NCBI RefSeq assembly: GCF_011764485.1
Contig: NZ_AP022848.1
Location: 3,872,001 to 3,936,000 of the forward strand
DNA: 64,000 nucleotides
DNA from: Bosea sp. ANAM02
GTDB lineage: Bacteria > Pseudomonadota > Alphaproteobacteria > Rhizobiales > Beijerinckiaceae
Direction of reading: 5' to 3'
The notes below the pieces were generated by a model, which saw only the letters and a list, made by a program, of their open reading frames with translations, had not been told where the DNA came from and ran no database searches. This document shows, in pieces, positions 53,957-63,267 of the stretch. Each line of letters opens with the position of its first letter. Position 1 is the first letter of the stretch. Made by a program: the position numbers and the translations under genes.

Positions 53957-56107
53957 ATGAAAGACGACGACAACAACAGAGGCCGCGGCCCACGCAAGGG
54001 CGGTGGCGCCGGCGGCCGTGGACCCGGCTCCGGTGGCAAAGGCTTCGGCGGCAAGAGCTTCGGCGGCCGCGCCGGCGGCGAAGGCCGTGGGCCTGCGCGC
54101 GATGGCGAGCGCAAGCCCTTCCGCAGCCGTTCGGGCGGCGACGAGCGCCCGGCCCGCCGCTTCGAGCGCCCTGCCGGCGCCGAGGGCGAGGCTCCGCGTC
54201 CGCGCCGTTTCGATGGAGATCGTCCGGTGCGCGCCAGGGCCGAAGGCGAGGGCCGTGGCTTCCGCGAGCGTTCGGGCGAGGAGCGTCCGCGCCGCACCGG
54301 CGAGCGTCCCTTCGCCGGGCGCGATCGGCCGCAGGGCGACCGGCCGCCGCGTGGCGAAGGCCGCGATGGCGAGAAGCGGTTTTCGCGTCCACGCGGGCCG
54401 CGTTTCGAGGGCCAGGAGGATCGTCCCCGCCGCCCGCGCGCGGCCGAGCCCGAGCGCAAGCTGATCACGGCCGAGGAGCCGGAGCGCATCGCCAAGGTGA
54501 TGGCGCGCGCCGGCGTCGCCTCGCGCCGCGACAGCGAGGCGATGATCGCGGAAGGCCGCGTCAGCGTGAACGGCACCGTGCTGGACAGCCCGGCCCTCGA
54601 CGTGAAGCCGACCGATATCGTGCTGATCGACGGCGAGCCCTTGCCGGCCCGCGAGCGCACGCGGCTGTGGCTCTACCACAAGCCCCGCGGCGTGGTGACG
54701 ACCAATTTCGACCCGGAAGGCCGCCCGACCGTCTTCGACGTGCTGCCGGAGGACCTGCCGCGCGTGCTGACCATCGGCCGGCTCGACATCAACACCGAAG
54801 GCCTGCTGCTGCTGACCAATGACGGCGGGCTGGCGCGCGTGCTGGAGCTGCCGGAGACCGGCTGGCTGCGCCGCTACCGCGTGCGCGCTTTCGGCGAGGT
54901 GACGCAGGACAGGCTCGACACGGTCAAGGACGGCGTCACCATCGACGGCATCCAGTATGGGCCGGTGGTCGCCCGCTTCGAGCGCCAGCAGGGCTTCAAC
55001 ACCTGGCTGACGGTCGATCTGCGCGAGGGCAAGAACCGCGAGGTCAAGACCGTGCTCGAGCATCTCGGGCTGACGGTGAACCGCCTGATCCGCATTTCCT
55101 TCGGCCCGTTCCAGCTCGGCGAGCTCGAGGAGGGCGAGGCCGACGAGATCCGCTCGCGCGTGCTGCAGGACCAGCTCGGCAGCGAGCTCGCGGCCAAGGC
55201 CGGCGCCGATTTCGAATCGCCGCGCCGCGACGCCCTGCCCGCCGCGCCGCGCCCGGCGCCCGGCGGCGACGATCGCCCGCGCCGCCGCCGCGAACCGATC
55301 GAGGATGAGCACGAGACCCGCCGCGAAGCGGTGCGCGAATTGCGCGGCGACAAGCCCTGGACCCGCACGGTCTGGCGCGATGCCGAAACCGAGCCGCAGC
55401 GCGAACGCAAGGCCCCGCCGCGTCGCGGCGCCGATCCGAAGCTGGAGCGGCAGGAGCGCGAGGCCTCAGGTGATGTGAAGCGCCGCCGCGACACGCCGAT
55501 CGCCGACCCGAAGGGCCGGCGCGTGCTGGTCGAGCGCGTCAGCACCCCGGTGGCCGAGGAGCGCGCCGCTCCGGCCCGCGAGAGCAAGCGCAGGCCCGAC
55601 CGCATGCCGCGCCAGGAGCGCGGCCGCGAGGAGCGTGGCGGCGACGAGGCGCGCACGCAGCGTCCCCTCACCCGCACCGGCGGCGATGAGCGGCCGGCAC
55701 GGCGCCCGCGCAGCGAGGCCGGCGGACGCGACCGCGGCGGCGATCGCCCTTGGGAGGATCGCGCTCCGCGTGGCGAACGTCCCGAGCGCGCCCCGCGCGA
55801 CGATGCCGAGCGCCCTGCCCGCGCCTTCCGCGAGCGTTCCGCCGAGGATCGGCCGCGCAGCCGCAGTTTCGGCGACAAGCCGGCCGGCAAAGGCTTCGGT
55901 GGCAAGAGCTTCGGCGCACGGTCTTCCGATCGGCCGGGCGATGACCGGCCCCGTGGCCGCGGCTTCGGCGACAGGCCGGGCGGCAAGGGCTTCGGCCCAC
56001 GCTCCTCGGATCGTCCCGCCGGCGGCGGGCGGCCCTTCGGCGGCAAGCCGGGCGGTGGACGTGGTCCGCGCCCCGGCGGCGGCCCGCGTGGCGGCAAGCG
56101 CGACTAA
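53957..56107 (+). CDS. rluB: 23S rRNA pseudouridine synthase (RluB-like) with long charged tails
   Basis: The 716-residue protein contains a normal RluB core between very long low-complexity arms. The S4 domain starts near residue 175 (ERIAKVMARAGVASRRDSEA). The pseudouridine synthase domain follows with LWLYHKPRGVVTTNFDPEGR, catalytic Asp277 in IGRLDINTEGLLLLTNDG, and LREGKNREVKTVLEHLGLTV. Residues 1-170 and about 410-716 are rich in Arg, Gly, Glu, Asp and Pro, with the motif KGFGGKSFG in both arms. RluB acts on 23S helix 80-93 region in other bacteria. rsmD follows after three bases. Confidence 0.93.
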   Translation: MKDDDNNRGRGPRKGGGAGGRGPGSGGKGFGGKSFGGRAGGEGRGPARDGERKPFRSRSGGDERPARRFERPAGAEGEAPRPRRFDGDRPVRARAEGEGRGFRERSGEERPRRTGERPFAGRDRPQGDRPPRGEGRDGEKRFSRPRGPRFEGQEDRPRRPRAAEPERKLITAEEPERIAKVMARAGVASRRDSEAMIAEGRVSVNGTVLDSPALDVKPTDIVLIDGEPLPARERTRLWLYHKPRGVVTTNFDPEGRPTVFDVLPEDLPRVLTIGRLDINTEGLLLLTNDGGLARVLELPETGWLRRYRVRAFGEVTQDRLDTVKDGVTIDGIQYGPVVARFERQQGFNTWLTVDLREGKNREVKTVLEHLGLTVNRLIRISFGPFQLGELEEGEADEIRSRVLQDQLGSELAAKAGADFESPRRDALPAAPRPAPGGDDRPRRRREPIEDEHETRREAVRELRGDKPWTRTVWRDAETEPQRERKAPPRRGADPKLERQEREASGDVKRRRDTPIADPKGRRVLVERVSTPVAEERAAPARESKRRPDRMPRQERGREERGGDEARTQRPLTRTGGDERPARRPRSEAGGRDRGGDRPWEDRAPRGERPERAPRDDAERPARAFRERSAEDRPRSRSFGDKPAGKGFGGKSFGARSSDRPGDDRPRGRGFGDRPGGKGFGPRSSDRPAGGGRPFGGKPGGGRGPRPGGGPRGGKRD

Positions 56108-56110
56108 GCG

Positions 56111-56674
56111 ATGCGGATCGTCGGCGGACGCCTGGGCGGCCGGCCTCTGGCCGGCCCGAAACCAGGGATCGGCAGCATTCGGCCGACCTCGGACCGGCTG
56201 CGCGAATCCCTGTTCAACGTGCTCGTCCATGCCTATGGCGATGCGGTCGAGGGCGCGCGCGTGCTCGATCTCTTCGCCGGAACGGGCGCGCTCGGCTTCG
56301 AGGCCCTGTCGCGCGGCGCGGGCTTCGCGCTGCTGGTCGATGACGGCACCGAGGCGCGCGGCATCATCCGCGAGAACCAGATGGCTCTGGGCGTCGCCGG
56401 CTTCAGCCGCATTTTCCGCCGCGACGCGACCAAGCTCGGCCCGATCACCGGCATGGCCCCGTTCGGCCTCGTCTTCTGCGATCCGCCCTATCGCAAGGGG
56501 CTCGGCGAGAAGGCGCTGGTCTCGGCCCGCGAAGGCGGCTGGCTCGCGCCTGACGCGCTGATCGTGCTGGAAGAGGCGGCGGATGCCGAGATCAGCCTGC
56601 CCGAGGGCTTCGAGGAGCTGGAGCGGCGGGGTTATGGTGAAACGCAGGTGCTGTTGCTGCGGACAACGCCCTAA
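56111..56674 (+). CDS. rsmD: 16S rRNA (guanine(966)-N2)-methyltransferase
   Basis: This 187-residue methyltransferase modifies G966 of 16S rRNA. It starts MRIVGGRLGGRPLAGPK, with the SAM motif DLFAGTGALGFEALSRGA at about 54-71 and the catalytic FCDPPYRKG at about 121-129. RPTSDRLRESLFNVLVHAYG is the family block. It starts three bases after rluB, so the two rRNA-modification genes are one transcript. Confidence 0.96.
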   Translation: MRIVGGRLGGRPLAGPKPGIGSIRPTSDRLRESLFNVLVHAYGDAVEGARVLDLFAGTGALGFEALSRGAGFALLVDDGTEARGIIRENQMALGVAGFSRIFRRDATKLGPITGMAPFGLVFCDPPYRKGLGEKALVSAREGGWLAPDALIVLEEAADAEISLPEGFEELERRGYGETQVLLLRTTP

Positions 56675-56704
56675 GCACCGTACAGCGCCCCCGCCCCGCA
56701 GACG

Positions 56705-57130
56705 TCACGCTTGCGTCGGCTCGTAGCGAAGGATGCCGGCTATCCTCGGCTTCGAACCAGCGGGCATATCGCTGGGATGGTTGATGCCGTCATTGACCTG
56801 CAGCTCTCGGAAATCGAACGGACTGGCGCCAGCGATGCAGGCAACGTTCACCCCGAGCTGCCCGGGATTCGAGCGGCGCTGGTGATGGGTGTAGATGCCG
56901 CAGCCCAGGCAGAAATAGTGCTTCGCCGTCCGGGTGTTGAATTGGTACTCGCCGAGCTTGTCCTCGCCCGAGACGATCCTGACGCTGCTTGCCGAAACCA
57001 CGACTGCACCCCGCATGCGGCAAAACGAGCAATCGCAGCGGCGCGCCGTTTTCATGCCATCGGTCAGGGTCGCTTCGAACAGAACGCTTTTGCAGTGACA
57101 GGTCGCCTGGACAGTCGCCTCATTCGCCAT
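56705..57130 (-). CDS. GFA/CENP-V family zinc protein
   Basis: This 141-residue protein belongs to the glutathione-dependent formaldehyde-activating (GFA) family. Zinc ligands are in QATCHCKSVLFEA, RRCDCSFCRMRG and FCLGCGIYTHHQ, the usual CxC, CxxC and CxxC set. Most family members do not process formaldehyde and their substrates are unknown. The ATG at 57130 follows GGAGAG at good spacing. It is convergent with rsmD and precedes mutL divergently oriented only by strand order, as both are on the minus strand. Confidence 0.9.
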   Translation of the reverse strand: MANEATVQATCHCKSVLFEATLTDGMKTARRCDCSFCRMRGAVVVSASSVRIVSGEDKLGEYQFNTRTAKHYFCLGCGIYTHHQRRSNPGQLGVNVACIAGASPFDFRELQVNDGINHPSDMPAGSKPRIAGILRYEPTQA

Positions 57131-57169
57131 CACCATCTCTCCGATCGCTATCCGGTGCCCTATACGCTT

Positions 57170-58978
57170 TCAGCGCCGCCCAAACAGCCGCTCGATATCG
57201 CTGAGCTTCAATTCGACATAGGTCGGCCGGCCGTGGTTGCACTGGCCGGAATTGGGCGTGATCTCCATCTCGCGCAAAAGCGCGTCCATCTCTTCGGGGC
57301 GCATGCGCCGGCCGGCGCGGACCGAGTTGTGGCAGGCCATCGTCGCCAGGACATGGTCGAGCCGGCGCTCCAGCGAGCCGGCCGTGCCGTGCTCGGCCAG
57401 CGCATCGGCGACATCGCGGACGAGGCGCTGGAGATTGCCGCCGGCGAGTTGGCTCGGCGCTTCGCGTACCAGAACCGCGCCGGGGCCGAAGGATTCAAGC
57501 ACGAGGCCGAGACTTTCGAGCTCGCTGCCCGCCGCGATCAGGCGGTCGGCATTGACGGGATCGAGCTCGACCACTTCCGGCAGCAGCAGGGGCTGGCGGG
57601 CGATGCCGTTGCGGGCGCGCTCGGCCTTGAGGCGCTCATAGACGAGGCGCTCATGGGCGGCATGCTGGTCGACGATGACGACGCCCTCGCGGGTCTGGGC
57701 GACGATATAGGTCTCGTGGACCTGGGCACGGGCGGCGCCGAGCGGCCGGTCGAGCGCGTCCGCCGAGGGCTCGGCCAGATGCGCGCGGGCATCGGCCGAG
57801 GGCGCGGCGAAATCGGAGAAGCCGGATTGCGGGGCGCCCGTCGGGAGCGGGGCCGGGGCGCTCCAGCCCGGCGCCTCCGGGAAGGAAGGGCGCGGGATCG
57901 TGGCGCCGCTGCCCCCGCCCATCGAGAGCACGGCGCGGAAGGCATCGAGCGTGCGGGCGCCGCCCGTGGTGGTGGCGCGGTGGCCGGCGGCGGCGAGCGC
58001 CGCCTTCAGGCCGGAGACGACGAGGCCGCGCACCAGCGCCGGGTCGCGGAAACGCACCTCGCTCTTGGCGGGGTGGACGTTGACGTCGACCGAGCGCGGA
58101 TCGCAGCCGATATCGAGGAAGAGCACGGGATGCCGGTCGGAGGGCACGACATCGGCATAGGCGCCGCGCACTGCCGAAAGCAGCAATTTATCGCGGACGG
58201 GGCGGCCGTTGACGGACAGATGCACGCCGGCCGAGGTGCCGCGATGGAAGGTCGGCAAGCCAGCGAAGCCGGAAATGCGGATGCCTTCGCGCTCGGCCTC
58301 GATGCGCAGCGCATTCTCGGGGAAGTCGCGGCCGAGCGCCCGGCCGAGGCGGCGCAGCAGCCCCTCCTCGCCGATCGGCTCGGCCGGCCAGTCGAAGGCG
58401 CTGATATGCTCGCCTTCGAGCGAGAAGCGGATTTCGGGATGGGCGATGGCGAGGCGCCGTAGCATCTCGGAGACGGCCTGCGCCTCGGCCCGGTCGCTCT
58501 TCAGGAATTTCAGGCGGGCCGGAGTGAAGATGAAGAGGTCCGAGACCTCGATGCGCGTGCCGGGCGCCGCTGCGACGGGACGGACGACGCCCTTCTCGCC
58601 GGCCTCGACAACGAGGCCCGAGCCCTGCCCTGCATCGCGTCGACGGGTCGCGATCGAGAGCCTTGCGACCGAGCCGATCGAGGGCAGGGCCTCGCCGCGG
58701 AAGCCGAGCGTGTCGATGGCGAAGAGATCGCCGTCGGGCAGTTTCGAGGTGGCATGGCGATCGACGGCGAGTTCGAGATCCTCCGGCGTCATGCCGGCAC
58801 CGTCATCGACGACGCGGATCAGCTCTCGCCCGCCGCCCTGGATGGTGACCGCGATCGAGCGCGCGCCGGCGTCGATCGCGTTCTCGACCAGCTCCTTCAC
58901 AGCCGCAGCCGGCCGCTCGATCACCTCGCCGGCGGCGATGCGGTCGACCAGAACGGGATCGAGGCGGCGGACGGTCAT
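57170..58978 (-). CDS. mutL: DNA mismatch repair protein MutL (endonuclease type)
   Basis: The 602-residue protein has a GHKL ATPase N-terminus: [27 protein letters not shown] and [18 protein letters not shown]. The C-terminal domain has [12 protein letters not shown], which fits the DQHA-x2-E-x4-E metal-binding motif of the latent nicking endonuclease, and later [12 protein letters not shown] and GQCNHGRPT. That set is found in species without MutH, so this MutL is expected to nick DNA itself. A variable proline-rich linker separates the halves (about 330-420). Confidence 0.96.
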   Translation of the reverse strand: MTVRRLDPVLVDRIAAGEVIERPAAAVKELVENAIDAGARSIAVTIQGGGRELIRVVDDGAGMTPEDLELAVDRHATSKLPDGDLFAIDTLGFRGEALPSIGSVARLSIATRRRDAGQGSGLVVEAGEKGVVRPVAAAPGTRIEVSDLFIFTPARLKFLKSDRAEAQAVSEMLRRLAIAHPEIRFSLEGEHISAFDWPAEPIGEEGLLRRLGRALGRDFPENALRIEAEREGIRISGFAGLPTFHRGTSAGVHLSVNGRPVRDKLLLSAVRGAYADVVPSDRHPVLFLDIGCDPRSVDVNVHPAKSEVRFRDPALVRGLVVSGLKAALAAAGHRATTTGGARTLDAFRAVLSMGGGSGATIPRPSFPEAPGWSAPAPLPTGAPQSGFSDFAAPSADARAHLAEPSADALDRPLGAARAQVHETYIVAQTREGVVIVDQHAAHERLVYERLKAERARNGIARQPLLLPEVVELDPVNADRLIAAGSELESLGLVLESFGPGAVLVREAPSQLAGGNLQRLVRDVADALAEHGTAGSLERRLDHVLATMACHNSVRAGRRMRPEEMDALLREMEITPNSGQCNHGRPTYVELKLSDIERLFGRR

Positions 58979-59007
58979 GGAACTCGGGTGGTCATCGGAA
59001 AACAGGG

Positions 59008-59112
59008 CTCGTCATTCTCGGGCGGAGCGCAGCGCAGACCCGAGAATCTCTCTCCGAAAGAGGCTCCCGAGCCTTCGTGTCACAAGATGCTCGGGTCAAG
59101 CCCGAGCATGAC
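59008..59112. repeat. Dispersed palindromic repeat (R1-related), copy 2
   Basis: It reads CTCGTCATTCTCGGGCGGAG at the left and TGCTCGGGTCAAGCCCGAGC at the right. Internally TCTCGGG arms and AGCGCAGCGCAGACCCGAG occur. It is the counterpart of 53153-53250 in the opposite order. It sits between mutL and pgi, which are co-directional. Confidence 0.75.
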
Positions 59113-59135
59113 GCGCCTCTTCGGTAAAACGCTAC

Positions 59136-60473
59136 TCAGGCCCGCCCTTCGGCAAGATAGCGCTTGGCGAGGAGTTTGGCCTCTTCCACCGCCGGCTGGT
59201 CGAACGGGTCCACGCCCATCGCATAGCCGGTCAGGATCGTCTCAAGCATGAAATGCATCAGCATCTCGCCATGGCTGGTCTCGTCGATGCGCTCGACATG
59301 GAAGCGGCGCACCGCGCAGCCGTTCCTGGCGAAGGTGTCGATCATGGCGACCCCTTGAGCCGCCACGAGATCGCCGATCGTCTTGCCGGCGAAATCGGCC
59401 TGGCCGATCTTTTCGGCGAGGGCGGTGTCGATCTGCGGGCCCTTGCCCTTCACGCTGGTGGTGATGACCGTGAAGAACTTGTCCTTGGGGCCGGCGAGAT
59501 AGAGCTGCTGCTGCGAATGCTGGTCGACGGGGCCGAGCGCGCCGACGGGCTGGGTGCCCTGCCCGTCCTTGCCGAGACTCTCGGCCCAGAGCTGCATCCA
59601 CCAGCGGGTGAGCAGCGCGAGCTTGTCGGCATAGGGCATGAGAACGGCGATGTTCTTGCCGGAGCGCATGGCGGCGAGATGCAGCGCGGCACCGACCGCA
59701 GCCGGCGTCTCGCGGACATCCTTGCCGGCGAAGAGCGGCGCGACCGCGCGGCCGGCGCCGTGCCGGAGCGCCTCGATATCGAGGCCGAGCACGGCGGCCG
59801 GCAGCAGGCCGCAATTGGTCAGGACGGAATAACGGCCGCCGACATCGGTGTGATGTTCGAGGAAGGGCGTGCCAAAGGGTTCGAGCAGCGCCCGCAAGGG
59901 GTGCAGCTTGCCGGGCTTGGCCGGTTCGGAGAGCCCTTCGAAATGCGTGCCGATCTGCTGATCGCTCAGATGCGCGCCGCGCAGTGCCTCGATCGCCGCG
60001 ATCGACTGCAGCAGGGTCTCGCCGGTGCCGCCCGATTTCGAGATGGCGACGAATTTGGTCGTCTTGAGCGGCAGCTTGGCGAGCAGGGCCGCATAGGTCG
60101 CCGGGTCGAGATTGTCGATGAAATGGACGCGCGGGCCGGCTGTGAACTGCGAGAGGCCCGCGATGCCGTAACCGGTGAGCTGCGCCAGCGTCTGGCCGCC
60201 GAGGCTGGAGCCGCCGGTACCGAGCACCAGGACGTCCGTCGTGCCGCCGGCCTTGAGGCGTTCGACCGCGGCCTTTACCGGGCCGAGATCGGCGGTGTCG
60301 CTCGGCAGCTTCAGCAGCGGGAGCGATCCGTGCTTTGCCTGCCCCTGCAGCTTCGCCAGCGCGGGCTTGAGATCGGCCAGCGCCGTCTCGAAGGCAGCAT
60401 CGGGAATACCGCCCTTGCCGACCCTGGATTCGAGCGCGAGATCGAAGCTTTGCTGAAGCATGAACCTATCCAT
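59136..60473 (-). CDS. pgi: Glucose-6-phosphate isomerase
   Basis: This 445-residue isomerase interconverts glucose 6-phosphate and fructose 6-phosphate. The SIS-type core has VLVLGTGGSSLGGQTLAQL, the ISKSGGTGETLLQ phosphate loop, the YSVLTNCGLLPAAVLGLD block and the C-terminal HGEMLMHFMLETILTGYAMG. It is a shorter form than the 550-residue enterobacterial enzyme, as common in alphaproteobacteria. The ATG at 60461 could replace that at 60473. It lies 24 bases after an M16 gene. Confidence 0.93.
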   Translation of the reverse strand: MDRFMLQQSFDLALESRVGKGGIPDAAFETALADLKPALAKLQGQAKHGSLPLLKLPSDTADLGPVKAAVERLKAGGTTDVLVLGTGGSSLGGQTLAQLTGYGIAGLSQFTAGPRVHFIDNLDPATYAALLAKLPLKTTKFVAISKSGGTGETLLQSIAAIEALRGAHLSDQQIGTHFEGLSEPAKPGKLHPLRALLEPFGTPFLEHHTDVGGRYSVLTNCGLLPAAVLGLDIEALRHGAGRAVAPLFAGKDVRETPAAVGAALHLAAMRSGKNIAVLMPYADKLALLTRWWMQLWAESLGKDGQGTQPVGALGPVDQHSQQQLYLAGPKDKFFTVITTSVKGKGPQIDTALAEKIGQADFAGKTIGDLVAAQGVAMIDTFARNGCAVRRFHVERIDETSHGEMLMHFMLETILTGYAMGVDPFDQPAVEEAKLLAKRYLAEGRA

Positions 60474-60497
60474 AGCGACGAGAAGACGAAGGCGATT

Positions 60498-61793
60498 TCA
60501 GACCAGCGCGACCGGCTTGCCAACCGCCTGGACGAGCAGTTCGGGGTTGCCGAACAAGCGCTTGGCGACGCGCTTGACGTCGGCCAGCGTCACCGCCGCG
60601 AAGAGGCTATTGCGGCGGGCTAGGAAATCCGGCGTGTCGCCGCGAAGCGCCAGCGCCAGCAACTCGCCGGCGATCTTGGGCGAGGTGTCGAAGCGCAGCG
60701 GGTAGGAGCCGATGATGTAGCGCTTGGCTTCCTCGACCTCATGCTCGGTCGGGCCTTCCTCGGCGAGCTTGAGCATCTCCTCGCGGATCACCTTCATCGA
60801 TTCCGCGGCGCGATCATTGCGGGTCGCGGTGCCGCCGACCAGCATGGCGCTCTCGCGCAAGGGCATCAGGCTGGAGGAGACGCCATAGGCGAGCCCGCGC
60901 TTCTCGCGCACCTCCATGAAGAGGCGCGAGGTGAAGGCGGAGCCGCCGAGGATATGATTCAGCACGCTCGCGGTGATGAAATCGGGATCGTCCCACATCA
61001 GGCCCGGACAGACGAAGCGCAGAACGGTCTGCGGCACGTCGAGATCGATGATGTGGGTCTGGCCAAGGCCCTGGATCGGCAGGGCTTCAGCCGGGCGCTG
61101 CCGCGGCTCGCCCTTCGGCAGGTCGCCGAACAGCGCATCGAGCCGGCCGGCGAGTTCGGCGGCGGTGATGTCCCCGACGACGACGATCTTGAGGCCGGCG
61201 CGGTCCATCAGCGTGGGCCGCAGAGCCTTCAGCGCCGGCGCTTCCAACCTGGAGACGCTGTCGATATCGCCCTTCTCGGGCCGGCCGTAAGGATGGCCCG
61301 GAAAGGCCGCGGCATAGAGCGCGTTGCGGCACATCACGTCGGGATTCTTCGCCTGGCGCTGCAAGCCGGCGATGACCTGGGCGCGGACGCGGGCGACGGC
61401 GTCGGCATCGAAGCGCGGCTTGTTGAGCGCCAGCCCGAGCAGATCGAAGGCGGTGTCGCGATGGGTCGAGAGCGTCTGGAGATAGCCGTGAAAATCGTCG
61501 CGGCGGGCTTCGAAGCCTAGGCTGATGGCGTGGTCGGCCATGCGGCCCTGGAAGGCCTCGGCGTCGAGATCGCCGGCGCCCTCGTCGAGCAGACCGGAGA
61601 TCAGATAGGCGCTGCCGGCGGCATTGTCGGGGTCAAGGCTGGTGCCGCCGTCGAAGGCGAAATCGACCGCGATCAGCGGCAGGCTGTGTTCCTCGACCAG
61701 CCAGGCCTCGACGCCGCCGGGGGAGCGGACGGTCTGGACGGCGATGGCAGGGCCGGCCGTGTTGAGCTTGGGCGTCGGAATGGGGGCGTTCAT
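60498..61793 (-). CDS. M16 family protein, non-catalytic subunit
   Basis: The 431-residue protein has the M16 fold but lacks the zinc motif: at the expected place it reads GSAYLISGLLDEGAGDLD instead of HxxEH. The second half keeps the substrate-side RLFMEVREKRGLAYGVSSSL pair. It thus corresponds to the alpha-like, non-catalytic partner of a two-subunit M16 protease whose catalytic partner is encoded just upstream (61847-63136). The spacing to that gene is 53 bases. No signal peptide is seen, so it is probably cytoplasmic or needs a partner for export. Confidence 0.93.
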   Translation of the reverse strand: MNAPIPTPKLNTAGPAIAVQTVRSPGGVEAWLVEEHSLPLIAVDFAFDGGTSLDPDNAAGSAYLISGLLDEGAGDLDAEAFQGRMADHAISLGFEARRDDFHGYLQTLSTHRDTAFDLLGLALNKPRFDADAVARVRAQVIAGLQRQAKNPDVMCRNALYAAAFPGHPYGRPEKGDIDSVSRLEAPALKALRPTLMDRAGLKIVVVGDITAAELAGRLDALFGDLPKGEPRQRPAEALPIQGLGQTHIIDLDVPQTVLRFVCPGLMWDDPDFITASVLNHILGGSAFTSRLFMEVREKRGLAYGVSSSLMPLRESAMLVGGTATRNDRAAESMKVIREEMLKLAEEGPTEHEVEEAKRYIIGSYPLRFDTSPKIAGELLALALRGDTPDFLARRNSLFAAVTLADVKRVAKRLFGNPELLVQAVGKPVALV

Positions 61794-61846
61794 GGCGCTT
61801 CCTGTCGGCGGAGCATGGCCTCCGCCCGTTCGGTGAGACGGCAGTG

Positions 61847-63136
61847 TCAGGCCGGCAGCAGCAGGCCGGTGACGCTGCGATCAGGTTTGAGGTAGCGGCG
61901 CGCAGCCTCGATCACGGCCTCGCGGCCAACCGCCTCGATACGCTCAGGCCAGGCGAGCACGTCCTCGACCGTTTCGCCGACGGCCAGCGCCGAGCCGAAG
62001 ATGCGGGCGAGCGAGGCCTGGTTGTCGCGGGCGAAGACCGTCTCGGCTACCAGCCGGGTGCGGGCGCGGGCCAGTTCGAGCTCGCTCGGCCCTTCCGCCA
62101 GGAAGGCGGCGAGCGCCGCATCGAGCCCGGCTTCCATCGCCGCCATCTCGACGCCGGGGCGCGGGCTGGCGGAGATCTGGAAGGCGGCACGGTCGACCAT
62201 CGAGCTCATGAAATAGGCGTTGGCGCCGGCGGCCAGCTCGTCCTCTACGCAGAGTCTGCGATAGAGCCGCGAGGTGGTGCCGCCGCCGAGGATTTCGGCG
62301 ACGAGTTCGAGCGCCAGAACCTCGTCGCGCTCGCCCGCCGTATAGGTCGGGGTCAGCCAGCCGCGCCGCAGCGAAGGCTGCTGCACGCGCGGATCGTTGA
62401 GCTGCACGCGGCGCGAGGCGCGCGGTTCCGGCTCGATCGGGCGCGAGCGGACGGGCGCCGCGCCGCGGGCCGCGATCCTGCCATAGGTCTCCTCGGCAAG
62501 GCGGCGTACCTCGGCGGCATCGGTGTCGCCGGCGACGACGAGGATCGCGTTCTCGGGGGTGTAGAAGCGCTGGTAATAGGCGAAGGCGTCGCCCCGGCTC
62601 AGGCGTTCGATCTCGTGCTCCCAGCCGATGATCGGCGTGCCATAGGGGTGATGGAAGAAGAGCGTCGCGGAGAATTCCTCGCCGAGCTGGGCGGCCGGAT
62701 CGGAATCGACGCGCATGCGCCGCTCCTCCAGCACCACGTCGCGCTCGGGCGCGACCACGGCCTCGTCGAAGGAGAGGCCGGTCATGCGGTCGGCCTCGTA
62801 ATCCATCATCGCGCGCAGATGCTCTTTTGGCACGCGCTGGAAATAAGCGGTGTAGTCGAAGGAGGTGAAGGCGTTCTCCTGGCCGCCATAACCGGCGACG
62901 ATCTTGGAGAACTCGCCGGCGGGCCAGCGCTCCGTGCCCTTGAACATCAGGTGTTCGAGGAAATGCGCGATGCCGGACTTGCTCGACGGGTCGTCGGCCG
63001 AACCGTTGCGATACCACACCATGTGGGTGACGACCGGCGCGCGCCGGTCCTTCACGACGACGACATCGAGGCCGTTGGCCAACCGGAAGGATTCGACCGG
63101 CTCCGCCGTGTCGCTCCGGTGCGCATGGATGTTCAC
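61847..63136 (-). CDS. M16 family zinc metallopeptidase, catalytic subunit
   Basis: The 429-residue protein has the zinc motif HFLEH at residues 58-62 (KSGIAHFLEHLMFKGTERWP), the third ligand near APERDVVLEERRMRVD, and the conserved YGGQENAFTSFDYTAYFQRV. It pairs with the zinc-less M16 protein downstream. I start it at the GTG at 63136, preceded by GAGGAG, because an intrinsic terminator lies between it and the upstream gene; the longer frame from 63208 would read through that terminator. Confidence 0.94.
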   Translation of the reverse strand: MNIHAHRSDTAEPVESFRLANGLDVVVVKDRRAPVVTHMVWYRNGSADDPSSKSGIAHFLEHLMFKGTERWPAGEFSKIVAGYGGQENAFTSFDYTAYFQRVPKEHLRAMMDYEADRMTGLSFDEAVVAPERDVVLEERRMRVDSDPAAQLGEEFSATLFFHHPYGTPIIGWEHEIERLSRGDAFAYYQRFYTPENAILVVAGDTDAAEVRRLAEETYGRIAARGAAPVRSRPIEPEPRASRRVQLNDPRVQQPSLRRGWLTPTYTAGERDEVLALELVAEILGGGTTSRLYRRLCVEDELAAGANAYFMSSMVDRAAFQISASPRPGVEMAAMEAGLDAALAAFLAEGPSELELARARTRLVAETVFARDNQASLARIFGSALAVGETVEDVLAWPERIEAVGREAVIEAARRYLKPDRSVTGLLLPA

Positions 63137-63155
63137 CTGTTGCCGTCTCCTCGAT

Positions 63156-63187
63156 CGAAAAAGGGCGGGCGCGACGCGCCCGCCCTT
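63156..63187 (-). terminator. Rho-independent terminator of the exported-protein gene
   Basis: Read on the minus strand, AAGGGCGGGCG pairs with CGCCCGCCCTT (63161-63171 with 63177-63187) and TTTTTCG follows. It separates the gene at 63268 from the M16 pair and supports the inner start chosen for the M16 catalytic subunit. Confidence 0.92.
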
Positions 63188-63267
63188 CATGACAACTTGG
63201 TCGGGCATCCCCGCTTCGGCAAGGGGCGATCGAGCCTGGCGATCACGCTGCCGCGGCGGCCCACCAG

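Noticed and set aside
63137..63208. Longer start for the catalytic M16 subunit
   Set aside because: The added residues read through a strong intrinsic terminator and are not conserved in M16 proteins.
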